Shown here: piece by piece, positions 17,551-27,128 of the stretch
Layout of the letters: each line of letters begins with the position of its first letter
Numbering within the stretch: the stretch's first letter is position 1
Origin: Pseudomonas sputi
GTDB taxonomy: Bacteria; Pseudomonadota; Gammaproteobacteria; Pseudomonadales; Pseudomonadaceae
Length of the DNA stretch: 64,000 bases
Direction of reading: 5' to 3'
Assembly (NCBI RefSeq): GCF_021603585.1
Contig: NZ_BQHI01000006.1
Span: 293,870 to 357,869, forward strand
Notes under the pieces: model-generated
The model's input: only the letters and a program-made list of their open reading frames with translations
Databases searched by the model: none
What the model was told of the DNA's origin: nothing
Program-made: the position numbers and the translations under genes

Positions 17551-18846
17551 ATGATGGTTTTATCCAGACCGCGCCTCGCGCTGGCCTTACTGATTGGCGG
17601 GCTCGCCGATACCGCGTGCGCCAGCGATTTTCTCGATGACGCCAAGACCGAAGTGCTCAGCCGCAACTTCTACCTGAGCAACGATTACCGCTCGCCCTCA
17701 CCCGCCGAAAAAAACTACAAACAGGAATGGACTCAAGGGTTTATCGGTACTTTCGCATCCGGTTTCACGCAAGGAACCGTCGGATTTGGCCTTGATGCCC
17801 ACGCCTTTTATGGGTTCAAACTCGATGGCGGCAAAGGGCACTCCGGCACCGGGCTGTTGCCGGTGGACAGCGATGGTCGGAGCGAAAGCGAGTATTCCAG
17901 CGCCGGCGGTGCGCTGAAGCTCAAGGCTTCGAAAACCACCCTCGCCTTCGGTGAAATGACCGTGGAAACGCCGGTGTTCGATACCTCGGACAAACGCCTG
18001 CAACCGGAGTACGCCACGGGTTTTCTGCTCGACAGCCGCGAAATCGATAGCGCCCGCGTTGTGGCCGGGCGCTTCACGGCCTTCAAGAATCAGGACAGTT
18101 CCTCCGGCAAAGGCGACTTTCAGGGCTATGGCGCCAGCACCCAAGGCGAAAGCATCAGTTTTGTCGGCACCGACCTGTTCAGCGACAGCCCGCTCAGCGG
18201 CGCGCTGTATGCGTCAGAGCTGAGCGACACCTGGCGCCAGTACTACGCCAACCTGCATTTCAAACAGTCCGGGCTGTTGCTCGATGCCAACGTCTACCAC
18301 ACCCGCGACACCGGGCAGGCGCTGGCCGGCGACATCGACAACACCGCGTTCAGCCTCTCGGGCAAATACACCTTTGGCGCCCACGCGGTCATGCTCGGCT
18401 GGCAACGCATCAATGGCGACACGCCGTTCGATTTCGTCGGCGGCGACTCGATCTACCTGGCCAACTCGATCAAATACGCCGACTTCAACGGCGCCCACGA
18501 ACGCTCCTGGCAAGCACGTTACGACCTCGATCTCGGCGCCTTCGGCATTCCGGGGCTGAATTTCATGACCCGCTACGTGTCCGGCAGCCACATCGACGGC
18601 ACCCACGCGCCCAGGGGCGGCGCCTATAACCCGTTCGATGCGGACAGCGGTCAATACCAGCCACAGCAAGGAGACGGCGGCAAACACTGGGAACGCGACA
18701 TCGATCTGCGCTACATCGTCCAGTCCGGCGCGGCCAAGGATCTGTCGGTGCAACTGTCCCACGTGTCGCACCGGGCCAACAGCGCCCAGGCGGGCGACGA
18801 CATCGACCGGATCTACGTGGTGATCCAGTACCCGCTGGGTTTTTGA
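17551..18846 (+). CDS. OprD-family outer-membrane porin
   Basis: 431 residues with a signal peptide (LALALLIGGLADTACA-SD). The mature N-terminus (FLDDAKTEVLSRNFYLSNDYR) is diagnostic of OprD/Occ channels. Other family marks are GFGLDAHAFYGFKLDGG, an MTRYVSGSHIDGT-like strand, and the end DRIYVVIQYPLGF finishing in Phe. Members take up amino acids, aromatic acids or small peptides; this one's substrate cannot be assigned. It is divergent from the OsmC-YcaO gene across 207 bases and ends only nine bases before the 3' end of the oppositely oriented tRNA-Sec gene. A second in-frame ATG three bases in is an alternative start. Confidence 0.9.
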   Translation: MMVLSRPRLALALLIGGLADTACASDFLDDAKTEVLSRNFYLSNDYRSPSPAEKNYKQEWTQGFIGTFASGFTQGTVGFGLDAHAFYGFKLDGGKGHSGTGLLPVDSDGRSESEYSSAGGALKLKASKTTLAFGEMTVETPVFDTSDKRLQPEYATGFLLDSREIDSARVVAGRFTAFKNQDSSSGKGDFQGYGASTQGESISFVGTDLFSDSPLSGALYASELSDTWRQYYANLHFKQSGLLLDANVYHTRDTGQALAGDIDNTAFSLSGKYTFGAHAVMLGWQRINGDTPFDFVGGDSIYLANSIKYADFNGAHERSWQARYDLDLGAFGIPGLNFMTRYVSGSHIDGTHAPRGGAYNPFDADSGQYQPQQGDGGKHWERDIDLRYIVQSGAAKDLSVQLSHVSHRANSAQAGDDIDRIYVVIQYPLGF

Positions 18847-18855
18847 AGGGCAAAT

Positions 18856-18951
18856 TGGCGGAAGGCAGCCGGAGTCGAACCTGCCCGGGAACGGATGCCG
18901 TCCCCAACCGGGTTTGAAGCCCGGCCGCGCCACCGGGCGCGATTGCCTTCC
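18856..18951 (-). tRNA. selC: tRNA-Sec (anticodon UCA)
   Basis: The minus strand reads as a 92-nucleotide tRNA plus encoded GCCA. The eight-base acceptor stem GGAAGGCA/TGCCTTCC (long, as required for Sec), a long variable arm, T-loop GTTCGACTC and anticodon loop CTTCAAA with UCA all match bacterial selC. It is transcribed in the same direction as selB, whose stop lies six bases upstream, so it may be cut from the selA-selB transcript. It would read the UGA at 30550-30552 in fdnG. Confidence 0.95.
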
Positions 18952-18957
18952 TTGAAC

Positions 18958-20874
18958 TCAGTTCGCGCCGGAGTTCGCCAGCGCACTGTCGGAGCGGATT
19001 TGCCGGCCTTCGCCGACACGCCGGGTCAGGCCCAGCCGGTCGAAGTATTCGAGGATCTGAATACTGCGCTTGCGTCCCAAGCCTAGCGCATCGCGGAACG
19101 CCGTGACTTCGATCTGCGGATTTTCCTCCGCCAGGCGCAGCAGCACCGCCGCCATTTGCCGCAGCGTGATGTCCGTGACAAACAGGTCGCGCACCACTTG
19201 GTGCATCACGCCAAGGCGCGCCAGTTTGCGCAGCAGCAATCGGACGGTCGCGTCTTCCTGATCGACGACTTTCGCCACGTCACGGACCCACGGCGGATCG
19301 AAACCGGCCTGTTCGAACAACGGTTGCAACGCCTGCCACAGGGTTTCGTCGTCGGCGCTCAGGCGCACCTGATGGTCGGGCAAGTGCAACCATGGGCCGC
19401 TGGCGACCAGCGAGCCGGCAACGAGTAATGCTTCCAGCAGGCTGATGAAGGTCGCGCGCTCAAGGCTCAAACCGCTGAAGCGCCGCAGACGGTCGCGATC
19501 CGGGCCCATCTGATCGGGCTCCATCTCATGAAAGCGCGCCAGTTGTTCCAGCAAGGTGAACTTGAGCATGCCCCAGCGCTGCGCATTGAACAGCACCGGC
19601 CCTTGCCGGGTTTCGATCAATCGGACGTTGTCCGGCAGCGTCCAGCCGTCACGCGGACGATTGAACTGACGCTCCAGGCGTTGCGGGTCGAGGCCGCTTG
19701 CGCTGTACTCCAGCAACGTCGGCAAGGCCTGTTCCAGCTCGGCGCTGATCGCCAGTGCGCGCAGTTGCGCCAGCCGTTCCGGGCTGCGCCGCTGGCGGGC
19801 CGGGGCGAAGGGATCGAGCACGCGACCACCGCCGAGCGTGCGCTGGGCGCTGGCATCACGCAGGATCAACGGATCACCGTTGACGCCGTGCACGGGGACG
19901 TTGGTCAGCAATTGCGCAAACATGCGCTCGCCGGGTGCCAGACTCGAACCTTCCAGCAAGGCGACCCGGGCGATCACGTCCTGCGTGCCCAGATGCAGGT
20001 GCACCGGCTGAAAATGCTGAAAAACCCGTTCGCCCGGCAGCAGCTGGAATTCGATGTCCAGCCGCTGGGTCGGCGCGTGCAGCCATTGGGCAAGCAACCA
20101 TTGGCCACGATGAATCTGCCCGAGCTCCAGACGATCCGTGCTGATGTTCAGGGCCACCCGTTGGCCGGCGAAGGCTTGTTCGGCGGCCTGATTCTGCGCG
20201 TGCAGGCCTCTGACCCGTACGGTGTTGCCCGTCGGGCCCAGACTCAGCTTGTCACCCACCGCAACCAAACCCGAAAGCGCCGTCCCCGTCACCACGATCC
20301 CGGCACCGGCGACACTGAATGCCCGGTCGATCGCCAGACGAAACCCGCCTTCGCGACTGCGCGCCTGTATTGCACCCTGCGTCTGCAACAACATCTGGCG
20401 CAGCGCATCGACACCCTCGCCGGTCACGCTGGAAACCGTCAACAGCGGCGCTCCGGCATAGACCCCGGACGCCAGCAGGCTTTCAACTTGCCGGCGAACC
20501 TCTTCCACCCTGCCCGCCTCGACCCGATCACACTTGGTGATCGCCACCAGCGCCCGTGGAATGCCCAGCAACTCGACAATCGCCAGATGCTCGCGGGTCT
20601 GCGGCATCACCCCGTCATCCGCGGCCACCACCAGCAACACCAGATCGATACCCTGCGCGCCGGCCAGCATGTTGTGGGTGAATTTCTCATGGCCCGGCAC
20701 GTCGATGAAACCGGTCAGCCCGGCGTCAGGCGCCAGTTCGGCGTACAGATAACCGAGGTCGATGGTCATCCCGCGTTCGCGTTCCTGCGGGCGGCGGTCG
20801 CCGGTTTGCCCGGTCAGCGCTTGCAGCAGTGACGTCTTGCCGTGGTCGATGTGCCCCGCCGTGCCGACGATCAC
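18958..20874 (-). CDS. selB: selenocysteine-specific elongation factor SelB
   Basis: 638 residues. The G domain starts at residue 1 with [19 protein letters not shown] (P loop), followed by DVPGHEKF (G3) and ITKCDR (G4). The EF-Tu-like domains II and III follow to about residue 370. The rest is four winged-helix domains, the part that grips the SECIS hairpin, ending in [24 protein letters not shown]. SelB delivers Sec-tRNA to UGA codons marked by a SECIS element. The start overlaps the end of selA by four bases (ATGA), so the pair is translationally coupled. The length is normal for gamma-proteobacteria. Confidence 0.96.
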   Translation of the reverse strand: MIVGTAGHIDHGKTSLLQALTGQTGDRRPQERERGMTIDLGYLYAELAPDAGLTGFIDVPGHEKFTHNMLAGAQGIDLVLLVVAADDGVMPQTREHLAIVELLGIPRALVAITKCDRVEAGRVEEVRRQVESLLASGVYAGAPLLTVSSVTGEGVDALRQMLLQTQGAIQARSREGGFRLAIDRAFSVAGAGIVVTGTALSGLVAVGDKLSLGPTGNTVRVRGLHAQNQAAEQAFAGQRVALNISTDRLELGQIHRGQWLLAQWLHAPTQRLDIEFQLLPGERVFQHFQPVHLHLGTQDVIARVALLEGSSLAPGERMFAQLLTNVPVHGVNGDPLILRDASAQRTLGGGRVLDPFAPARQRRSPERLAQLRALAISAELEQALPTLLEYSASGLDPQRLERQFNRPRDGWTLPDNVRLIETRQGPVLFNAQRWGMLKFTLLEQLARFHEMEPDQMGPDRDRLRRFSGLSLERATFISLLEALLVAGSLVASGPWLHLPDHQVRLSADDETLWQALQPLFEQAGFDPPWVRDVAKVVDQEDATVRLLLRKLARLGVMHQVVRDLFVTDITLRQMAAVLLRLAEENPQIEVTAFRDALGLGRKRSIQILEYFDRLGLTRRVGEGRQIRSDSALANSGAN

Positions 20875-22277
20875 GTTTGCAACTGCCCGAGTTGCGCCTG
20901 CCAGGCCGGTTCATCGTCGAGTTGCCGCAGATCCAGCCACAACGCGTCGTCATCGAGGCGCCCGAGCACCGGGACCGGCAAGGCGCGAAACGCGGCTTCC
21001 AGATTCAGCAGGCAACGTCCGCGCAGGCGTTTCGATACTTGCGGGCGCAGGCACAATGCGGCGCTTGGCAGGCGTGCCACCGGTTGGCTGCCACTGCCGA
21101 TCATGCCCAGCGCCGGTATCGCCGTCACGGTCCAGCCCTCGCCCAGCCGTTGAGACAAGGCCGGTTGCAGGCGTTCGGCCTGGGCCAGAATGTCGGCTTG
21201 CGGCCGAGTCAGCAGGCGCAGGCTCGGCAAGCGCTCGGCCAGCCGATCGGGGTCGCGGTAGAGCCCGAGCACCGCTTCCAGTGCCGCCAGGGTCAGTTTG
21301 TCGACCCGCAACGCACGTTTCAGCGGGTTCTTCTTGATCTTCGCGATCAAGTCCTTGCGCCCGACAATCACCCCCGCCTGCGGCCCGCCCAGCAATTTAT
21401 CGCCGCTGAAGGTGACGATGTCGGCGCCATCGAGCAGTGCCTGGCGTACCGTCGGTTCCGCCGGCAAGCCCCAACGGGTCAGGTCCAGCAGACTGCCGCT
21501 GCCGAGGTCTTCGAGCAGCGGCAGACCATGTCGATGGGCCAGCGCCGCCAGTTCGGCAGTCGGCACCCGAGCAGTGAAACCTTCGATGCTGTAGTTGCTT
21601 GCGTGCACGCGCATGAGCAGGCCGCTGCGTGGGCTGATAGCCGCCTCGTAGTCGCGGGCATGGGTACGATTGGTGGTGCCAACCTCGTGCAGGCGCACGC
21701 CGGCGCGGCTCATGATGTCGGGGATGCGGAACGCGCCGCCGATCTCGATCAGCTCGCCCCGGGAGATGATGCCTTCCTTGCGCGCGCCGAGGCTGTTGAG
21801 GCTCAGCAATACGGCGGCGGCATTGTTGTTGACCACGGTGACGGCTTCGGCGCCGGTGAGTTCGCGGATCAGGCCTTCGATCAGGTCGTCGCGGTCACCG
21901 CGCTTGCCGCTGGCCAGATCGAATTCGAGATTCAAGGGATAGCGCGCCGCGAGTTGCACGGCTTCAATGGCCTCTTCGGGCAGCAAGGCCCGGCCGAGGT
22001 TGGTGTGCAGGACTGTGCCGGTCAGGTTGAACACCCGGCGCACCTGACTGCGCTGCTTCAGTGCCAGGCGTTCAGACACCCTTCCGGCCAGGGTTTCAGG
22101 GCTGATTTCAACGGCGGTCAATTGCCCGGCCACCACCGCTTCGCGCAACTCATCCAGTAACTGGCGAAACCCCGTCAACAGGGCCTCGCGTCCGTAACGC
22201 TCGGCCAAGGGCTGGCACGCGGGGTGGCGCAACAGGCTGTCTATCGACGGTAACCGCAGGGCAACACTCACGGACAT
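20871..22277 (-). CDS. selA: L-seryl-tRNA(Sec) selenium transferase SelA
   Basis: 468 residues with GGGAG before the ATG. This PLP enzyme converts Ser-tRNA(Sec) to Sec-tRNA(Sec) using selenophosphate. The PLP lysine sits in [13 protein letters not shown] near residue 295; other family marks are [26 protein letters not shown] and [12 protein letters not shown]. It is first of the selA-selB-selC unit and overlaps selB by four bases. SelD (selenophosphate synthetase) is not in the window and must be encoded elsewhere for the pathway to work. Confidence 0.96.
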   Translation of the reverse strand: MSVSVALRLPSIDSLLRHPACQPLAERYGREALLTGFRQLLDELREAVVAGQLTAVEISPETLAGRVSERLALKQRSQVRRVFNLTGTVLHTNLGRALLPEEAIEAVQLAARYPLNLEFDLASGKRGDRDDLIEGLIRELTGAEAVTVVNNNAAAVLLSLNSLGARKEGIISRGELIEIGGAFRIPDIMSRAGVRLHEVGTTNRTHARDYEAAISPRSGLLMRVHASNYSIEGFTARVPTAELAALAHRHGLPLLEDLGSGSLLDLTRWGLPAEPTVRQALLDGADIVTFSGDKLLGGPQAGVIVGRKDLIAKIKKNPLKRALRVDKLTLAALEAVLGLYRDPDRLAERLPSLRLLTRPQADILAQAERLQPALSQRLGEGWTVTAIPALGMIGSGSQPVARLPSAALCLRPQVSKRLRGRCLLNLEAAFRALPVPVLGRLDDDALWLDLRQLDDEPAWQAQLGQLQT

Positions 22278-22328
22278 CAGGCACTCCCGAAATCGAAATA
22301 CGCCTGATGATGTTAGACCACCCTGCCT

Positions 22329-23009
22329 CTAGCGCAGCGCGGCTCGCTGAACCGGCACATAGGTTTGACTCAAGTCCGTGGCCCAGCCATCGAGGACGGC
22401 TTTCACGTTATCGGGCGTCATGACCTGTTTGTCGTTCTCCAGCGGCACGCCCTTGCCCTTGCGCACCACCTCGGCCACGACCTCCCCGGTCGAACCGTCT
22501 TCGAAGGACACTTCCGTGGCGATCTCACTGTCCCGGTCACGAATGCCGGTGGCGCTGCTCACCCCGGCCGCGACCAGCGTCACCGGCAGCCATTCATAAA
22601 AACGCAGGCCCTGAGTGCTGGCGGCGACCTGGGTGATGGCCGGTTTGACGATCAGCGTGTCCGGGCCGGGTTTCGACGCCAGCGGCAGCACTTTGCCCAG
22701 CTCCAGCCTGAGGGCTGCGTCGTAATAGTGGGTCACGCCCGACAAGGTGCTTTGGGGAATGCGCTGCGAAGGCTCGGGCCGTGGGTAGAACTGGCTCGGC
22801 GCCAGGTAAACCTGGGTGTAACGGCCCCTCGCCAATGCCGGGCTGACCCAGCTCAGGATCGTCTGCCCCGAAGCGGTCTGCCCTTGCTTGAGCACGCTGT
22901 AATCCCTTAGAAACCCGGCCTGCGGCTCGGCCGGAAGCTTCTTGCTGCTGCACGCCGACAGGCTGAGGGTGGCGGCAAACAGCACAGCCAGTGAGCGATG
23001 GTTACTCAT
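22329..23009 (-). CDS. DUF3313-family lipoprotein
   Basis: 226 residues from MSNHRSLAVLF; the frame extends to 23489 but the upstream part overlaps another gene and lacks coding character. The N-terminus is a lipoprotein signal with lipobox LSAC (Cys20), and the next residues (SSK) do not include Asp at +2, so outer-membrane sorting is expected. The rest is a beta-rich domain of the DUF3313 type (YTQVYLAPSQFYPRP, VKPAITQVAAS, ATGIRDRDSEIATEVSFEDGSTGEVVAEVV). Function is unknown. It is 17 bases downstream of a small gene, and both are divergent from a two-component system that may control them. Confidence 0.82.
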   Translation of the reverse strand: MSNHRSLAVLFAATLSLSACSSKKLPAEPQAGFLRDYSVLKQGQTASGQTILSWVSPALARGRYTQVYLAPSQFYPRPEPSQRIPQSTLSGVTHYYDAALRLELGKVLPLASKPGPDTLIVKPAITQVAASTQGLRFYEWLPVTLVAAGVSSATGIRDRDSEIATEVSFEDGSTGEVVAEVVRKGKGVPLENDKQVMTPDNVKAVLDGWATDLSQTYVPVQRAALR

Positions 23010-23026
23010 CGATGGTACTTCCTTGT

Positions 23027-23338
23027 TCAGGCGTGGACGTGGCTGTGCGGGGTGTTGTCGGAGCACTCGATGCGCAACTGGCCGTGGGTCATGATCCATT
23101 GAATGAATTCGGCGGTAGAAATCGTATGGAGGTATTCGACCCAATGGGCCTCGGTCGGGCTGAATCGTTCGAAATAGCGGCGCAGGATCAACTGACTCTG
23201 ATCGTTGGCCAGCCCCAGGCACGTCTCCTGGAACAGAATCGGTGTGTCCGGGCCCGGCGCGGTGGTGCGCTGGGTCAGGATCAACGGGCGCACGGCGCCA
23301 TGGTCCCGGGTGATGTAGCCGCTGTTCATGTCCTTCAT
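23027..23338 (-). CDS. small hypothetical protein, 103 aa
   Basis: Starts at an ATG with GGGGGC/AGGGGG-like purines just upstream; a second ATG nine bases in is possible. The product is soluble with a helical centre (LILRRYFERFSPTEAHWVEYLHTISTAEFIQWIM) and a His-containing tail SHVHA. I recognise no family. It leads an apparent two-gene unit with the DUF3313 lipoprotein and is divergent from the response regulator gene across 149 bases. Confidence 0.62.
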   Translation of the reverse strand: MKDMNSGYITRDHGAVRPLILTQRTTAPGPDTPILFQETCLGLANDQSQLILRRYFERFSPTEAHWVEYLHTISTAEFIQWIMTHGQLRIECSDNTPHSHVHA

Positions 23339-23448
23339 GTTGAGCCCCCTTGGTTGGAAGGCGTGCAGAGTGCCTGCGGATGTTTGCCCGACGATGTCCG
23401 GCTGATGTCCGCGCTGAAGAAATGTTGCAGGATTGAAATATATGACCG

Positions 23449-23474
23449 GCGCATCGAAATGGTTTTAGATGCGC
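23449..23474 (+). promoter_or_regulatory. inverted repeat before the two-component operon
   Basis: GCGCATC (23449-23455) and GATGCGC (23468-23474) are perfect arms separated by twelve bases, ending 13 bases before the regulator ATG. This could be an operator (autoregulation) or a leader hairpin; the following TTCTTTTGGG is only weakly terminator-like. Confidence 0.4.
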
Positions 23475-23487
23475 TTCTTTTGGGTTC

Positions 23488-24213
23488 ATGGATTGCGCAA
23501 ACGTGAGCAGATTGCTGATCGTCGATGACGACGGGGAAATTCTGTCCTTGCTGAAGAAGTTCTTCGTTCAGCACGGCTATCAGGTCGATGTCGCCGCCCA
23601 TGGCGAGGCCATGTGGGCGGCCATTGCGCAGGCGCGGCCGGACACGATCATCCTCGACCTGATGCTCCCCGGCGAAGGTGGCCTGAGCCTGTGCCAGAAG
23701 GTTCGGGCGCAGATGGGCATTCCGATCATCATGCTCACGGCCATGGCCGAGCTGAGCGACCGCATTGTCGGCCTGGAACTGGGCGCCGACGACTACCTCA
23801 CCAAACCCTTCGCCCCGCAGGAATTGCTGGCCCGGGTGCGCGCCCTGCAACGTCGGGTCGGTGAGAACGCTCCGTTCGGCGTCGAGCCTTCACGGCCGGT
23901 CATGGCCTTCGCCGGTTGGCATCTGGATATCACCTGCCGCGAACTGCGCTCACCCGAAGGCGTGATGATTCCAATGTCCGCCGGCGAATTCGACCTGCTG
24001 CTGGTGTTGCTCGAACACCCGCAACGCATCCTGACCCGCGAGCAACTGATCGACCTGACCCACGGCCAGGGCCACGACGCCTATGACCGCAGCATCGATG
24101 TGCAGATCAGCCGGCTGCGGCGCAAGATCGAACCGGACAGCAAGCGCCCGGACCTGATCCGAACCGTGCGCAACGGCGGCTACATGTTCACTGCCAAGGT
24201 CAGCCGCTCATGA
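23488..24213 (+). CDS. OmpR-family response regulator
   Basis: 241 residues. The receiver domain has the acidic pair in LLIVDDDGEIL, the phospho-acceptor Asp in IILDLMLPGEGG, and DDYLTKPFAPQELL. The winged-helix domain ends ISRLRRKIEPDSKRPDLIRTVRNGGYMF, as in OmpR itself. An in-frame GTG five codons later (before SRLLIVDDD) is an alternative start; neither has a strong ribosome site. The stop overlaps the kinase start (ATGA). The pair is divergent from the DUF3313 lipoprotein unit, the most likely local target. The signal is unknown. Confidence 0.92.
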   Translation: MDCANVSRLLIVDDDGEILSLLKKFFVQHGYQVDVAAHGEAMWAAIAQARPDTIILDLMLPGEGGLSLCQKVRAQMGIPIIMLTAMAELSDRIVGLELGADDYLTKPFAPQELLARVRALQRRVGENAPFGVEPSRPVMAFAGWHLDITCRELRSPEGVMIPMSAGEFDLLLVLLEHPQRILTREQLIDLTHGQGHDAYDRSIDVQISRLRRKIEPDSKRPDLIRTVRNGGYMFTAKVSRS

Positions 24214-25541
24214 TCGGCCGGATGCTGCGGCGCGACACTCTCAGTCGGCGGATTGCACTGACGATCGTCGCGGCCATGCTCGCTTCGCTGCTGCTCAACG
24301 CGCTGTTCGTTCAGGTCGCTGGAATCTGGGCCCGACCGCCGATCGAGCGCACCGGGCTGTTGGAACAAATCGCCGCCACCACGCGAGTGATCGAGGCGGC
24401 GCCGGCGGCCTTGCGTCCGCAATTGGCCAGCGCCGCCAGCAGCCCGATGCTCGACGTGTTGTGGAAACCCCGTTGGGTCGACTTCGGTCTGCCGGGGGGC
24501 GGCGAACAGGTCGAGGCTGGAAAAGTGCCGGCGCTGCGGCAATTGCTTGGCGATGACCGACAGATCGACGTCTTCAACCCCGATGACTGGCCCGCCGGCA
24601 GCCCTCGGGCGCACTACGTGGCGCTGGTACGGCTGGGCGATGACAGCTGGTTGTCGTTCACGCCGCCGGAGCGCAGTTGGGGATTGAGCCTGAACGTGCG
24701 AATCGCCGTGATCGTTGCCTTGGGCCTGGTCGCCACGCTGTTGGTCGCCTGGCTGGCCACACGCCAACTGGCCCAGCCGTTGCAGCGCTTTGCCCATGCG
24801 GCCCGGCGCTTCGGTGGGGATCTGAAAGCACCACCGATCCACCTTGAAGGCCCGCACGAAATCCGTCAGGCCATCGTCGCCTTCAACACGATGCAGGCGC
24901 AGATCCAGCACTTCATCGGCGAGCGCACCCACATGCTGGCCGCCATCTCCCATGATTTGCGCGCACCGCTGACCCGGATGCGCCTGCGCAGCGAATTCAT
25001 GGAGGACCTCGACCATCAGGGCAAACTGATCCGCGACATCGAGGAAATGCAATCGATGATCAACGCTGCCCTGGCGTTCTTCCGGGAAGACACCCACCTG
25101 GAACAATCCACTGCGTTCGATCTGTCGGAGTTACTGCAAACCATCGTCGATGACTACCGCGATCAGCACATCGACATCGGTTTCACCGGTCCGGCACATG
25201 TGGTGTACAACGGCCGGCCGTTGGGCATCAAACGGGTCATCGTCAATTTGCTGGATAACGCGGTGAAATACGGACAACGCCCAAGCGTGGCGCTGAGCAG
25301 CGATGATGCATCGATCCGCATCGAGGTGATAGACGAGGGGCCGGGAATTCCCGAGGATGCGCTGGAGCGGGTGTTCGATCCGTTTTTCCGTCTCGAGACC
25401 TCGCGCAACCGCGACACCGGCGGTGTCGGGCTTGGTCTCTCGGCGGCCCGGGGAATCATTCGTGAACAGGGTGGAGAGCTGAGTCTGCACAATCGCCGCA
25501 GCGGCGGCTTACGCGCCCGGGTTGAACTGCCCCATCGCTGA
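24210..25541 (+). CDS. EnvZ-like sensor histidine kinase
   Basis: 443 residues with two membrane segments (about 16-35 and 165-188) around a roughly 130-residue periplasmic region. HAMP follows, then the phosphorylation helix with His in AAISHDLRAPLTRMRLRSE and the ATPase motifs NLLDNAVKYG, VIDEGPGIP and TGGVGLGLSAA. The HisKA region is EnvZ-like. It is translationally coupled to the upstream regulator and stops three bases before the convergent fdhE stop. No sensory domain is recognised, so its stimulus is unknown. Confidence 0.92.
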   Translation: MIGRMLRRDTLSRRIALTIVAAMLASLLLNALFVQVAGIWARPPIERTGLLEQIAATTRVIEAAPAALRPQLASAASSPMLDVLWKPRWVDFGLPGGGEQVEAGKVPALRQLLGDDRQIDVFNPDDWPAGSPRAHYVALVRLGDDSWLSFTPPERSWGLSLNVRIAVIVALGLVATLLVAWLATRQLAQPLQRFAHAARRFGGDLKAPPIHLEGPHEIRQAIVAFNTMQAQIQHFIGERTHMLAAISHDLRAPLTRMRLRSEFMEDLDHQGKLIRDIEEMQSMINAALAFFREDTHLEQSTAFDLSELLQTIVDDYRDQHIDIGFTGPAHVVYNGRPLGIKRVIVNLLDNAVKYGQRPSVALSSDDASIRIEVIDEGPGIPEDALERVFDPFFRLETSRNRDTGGVGLGLSAARGIIREQGGELSLHNRRSGGLRARVELPHR

Positions 25542-25544
25542 GGG

Positions 25545-26471
25545 CTATTCGTCGCCGGGCGCCAGCAACAGATTCGGCGCCAGCCGCTGATAGCCGTCCT
25601 GAGCCAGGCGCATGTCGAGCAGCAGGCTGCCCAGATCCGCCGACAGCGCCTCGCCCTCTCCATCGTTTTCCAGATACAGCAACTTCAGGTAGCTGTTGCA
25701 GCCCGGACAGACTTCGGCGCGCAACGGCGCCTGATTGGCGGCGTGGCGGTCATCCTCCAGGCTCAGGTATTCCAGCCCTTTGCTCTGCTCGCAATACACG
25801 CACTTGACCCGCACCACATGCCATTCGCAGGCGCACAGCGAACACACCAGATAGCGCAGGCCGTTGTGCTTGCCGCGATGGCGGATCACTCCGGCCATGG
25901 CCGGCGAGCCACAGGCCGGGCACTGGCTGAGGCTGTCGCCGGGCGTCAGTTGCAGGTTGGGTGTGCTGAGCAGCCAGTGACTCCACGCCGCTTGCAGCCC
26001 CGCCCCGAGAAACGGCACCAGCGCCGCCGGCACCAGCGAATACTGGCCGCTGACCAATGCCACGGCCCAGGCGCGTCGCTGGCCGGGGCTAGCGATGCGC
26101 AGCGTGGTCACGGCCTCGATCACGGCGGGTTGCTCGGGTGCGACATAGCGCTGGAGCAAGGCCTCGAGATAGAGCTGCCAGATGTCTTCGCGAATCAAAG
26201 TGTCGGCGGCGAACGGTGGCATGCCGTGCTGCCGGCAGACTTCCAGTCTCTGTTCATCACGCGGCGCGGTCGAGGGCGGATCGTCGAGGATTTGCTGCTG
26301 AGCGCGGCACAACCCGGCGATCAAGTGCAGGTAATCGGCCAGCGGATGCCCGTCGGCCAAACGCTCCAGGCGCTGGGCCCGCAACATGAACAGGTTATGC
26401 GGCGGCAAATGCAGAAACGGCGGCGAACTGGCCGCCGCTTCGATTTCTCCGGGTTCAAGGATGGTTGGCAA
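25545..26471 (-). CDS. fdhE: formate dehydrogenase accessory protein FdhE
   Basis: 308 residues starting at TTG (MPTILEPGEIE), three bases after the fdnI stop with AAGGG upstream, so translationally linked to it. FdhE is a cytoplasmic rubredoxin-like protein needed to activate respiratory formate dehydrogenases before Tat export. The expected cysteine pairs are all here: CPACGS, CSLCACEW, CVYCEQ and CPGCNSY. It is the last gene of the fdnGHI-fdhE unit and converges on the two-component kinase gene. Confidence 0.93.
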   Translation of the reverse strand: MPTILEPGEIEAAASSPPFLHLPPHNLFMLRAQRLERLADGHPLADYLHLIAGLCRAQQQILDDPPSTAPRDEQRLEVCRQHGMPPFAADTLIREDIWQLYLEALLQRYVAPEQPAVIEAVTTLRIASPGQRRAWAVALVSGQYSLVPAALVPFLGAGLQAAWSHWLLSTPNLQLTPGDSLSQCPACGSPAMAGVIRHRGKHNGLRYLVCSLCACEWHVVRVKCVYCEQSKGLEYLSLEDDRHAANQAPLRAEVCPGCNSYLKLLYLENDGEGEALSADLGSLLLDMRLAQDGYQRLAPNLLLAPGDE

Positions 26472-26474
26472 CTG

Positions 26475-27128
26475 TCAGCCCTTTTTCGTGACCGGTCGCT
26501 CCGGCGGATCTTTGCTCTCCACCTCGCGATACCAGAGTGCATGGTGTTTCCTGGCCCAGGCGCGACTGACCCAGCCGTGCATCATCGCGTCCACCGAACC
26601 CTTGATCCAGATTCCGGCGTAGATGTGAACGATGATGCTCAGGATCAGCACAAACCCCGCCAGCGCGTGCAGCAACATCGCCCAGCGGATGGTGGTGATG
26701 CCGAAGTAGTGACTGAAATACGCGCGCCAGATCACCAGCCCGGTGAACAGCAAGCCGAGCATGCACAGCAGTAAAGTCCAGAACAGCAGCTTTTGCCCGG
26801 CGTTGTACTTGCCCACCGCCGGCACGGTCTCTTCATCGTTGACCAGCACCCGGTCGATGCGCCGCAGCCACTTCCAGTCGTTGTCGATAAAGAAGTTCGA
26901 GCGCCAGAAGCGAAACACCAGGCCGAAGAAGAACACGAACATCAGCACACCCATGAACGGGTGCAGGATCCGCGTCCATGGCCCGCCGCCGAACAGATTT
27001 GTCAGCCAGAACATCGACGGATGAAACAGCGCCAGCCCCGACAGCCCGGCCATGAAGAACAGAATCGCCACCAGCCAGTGATTGGTGCGCTGGTTGGCGG
27101 TGTAGCGCAGGATCGTCTTGTTGCTCAT
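26475..27128 (-). CDS. fdnI: formate dehydrogenase gamma subunit, cytochrome b556
   Basis: 217 residues with four hydrophobic helices, the usual size of the membrane subunit that anchors formate dehydrogenase and passes electrons to quinone. His residues for two b hemes are in [30 protein letters not shown] and VHIYAGIW. The start overlaps the stop of fdnH (ATGA). In E. coli two paralogues exist (FdnI, FdoI) and the sequence alone does not separate them; the symbol follows the operon. Confidence 0.93.
   Translation of the reverse strand: MSNKTILRYTANQRTNHWLVAILFFMAGLSGLALFHPSMFWLTNLFGGGPWTRILHPFMGVLMFVFFFGLVFRFWRSNFFIDNDWKWLRRIDRVLVNDEETVPAVGKYNAGQKLLFWTLLLCMLGLLFTGLVIWRAYFSHYFGITTIRWAMLLHALAGFVLILSIIVHIYAGIWIKGSVDAMMHGWVSRAWARKHHALWYREVESKDPPERPVTKKG

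Noticed and set aside
18856-18951. tRNA-Sec as the attachment site of a genomic island
   Set aside because: selC is a known integration target elsewhere, but here it is flanked by selB and an ordinary porin gene, with no integrase, no repeated tRNA 3' end and no composition change.
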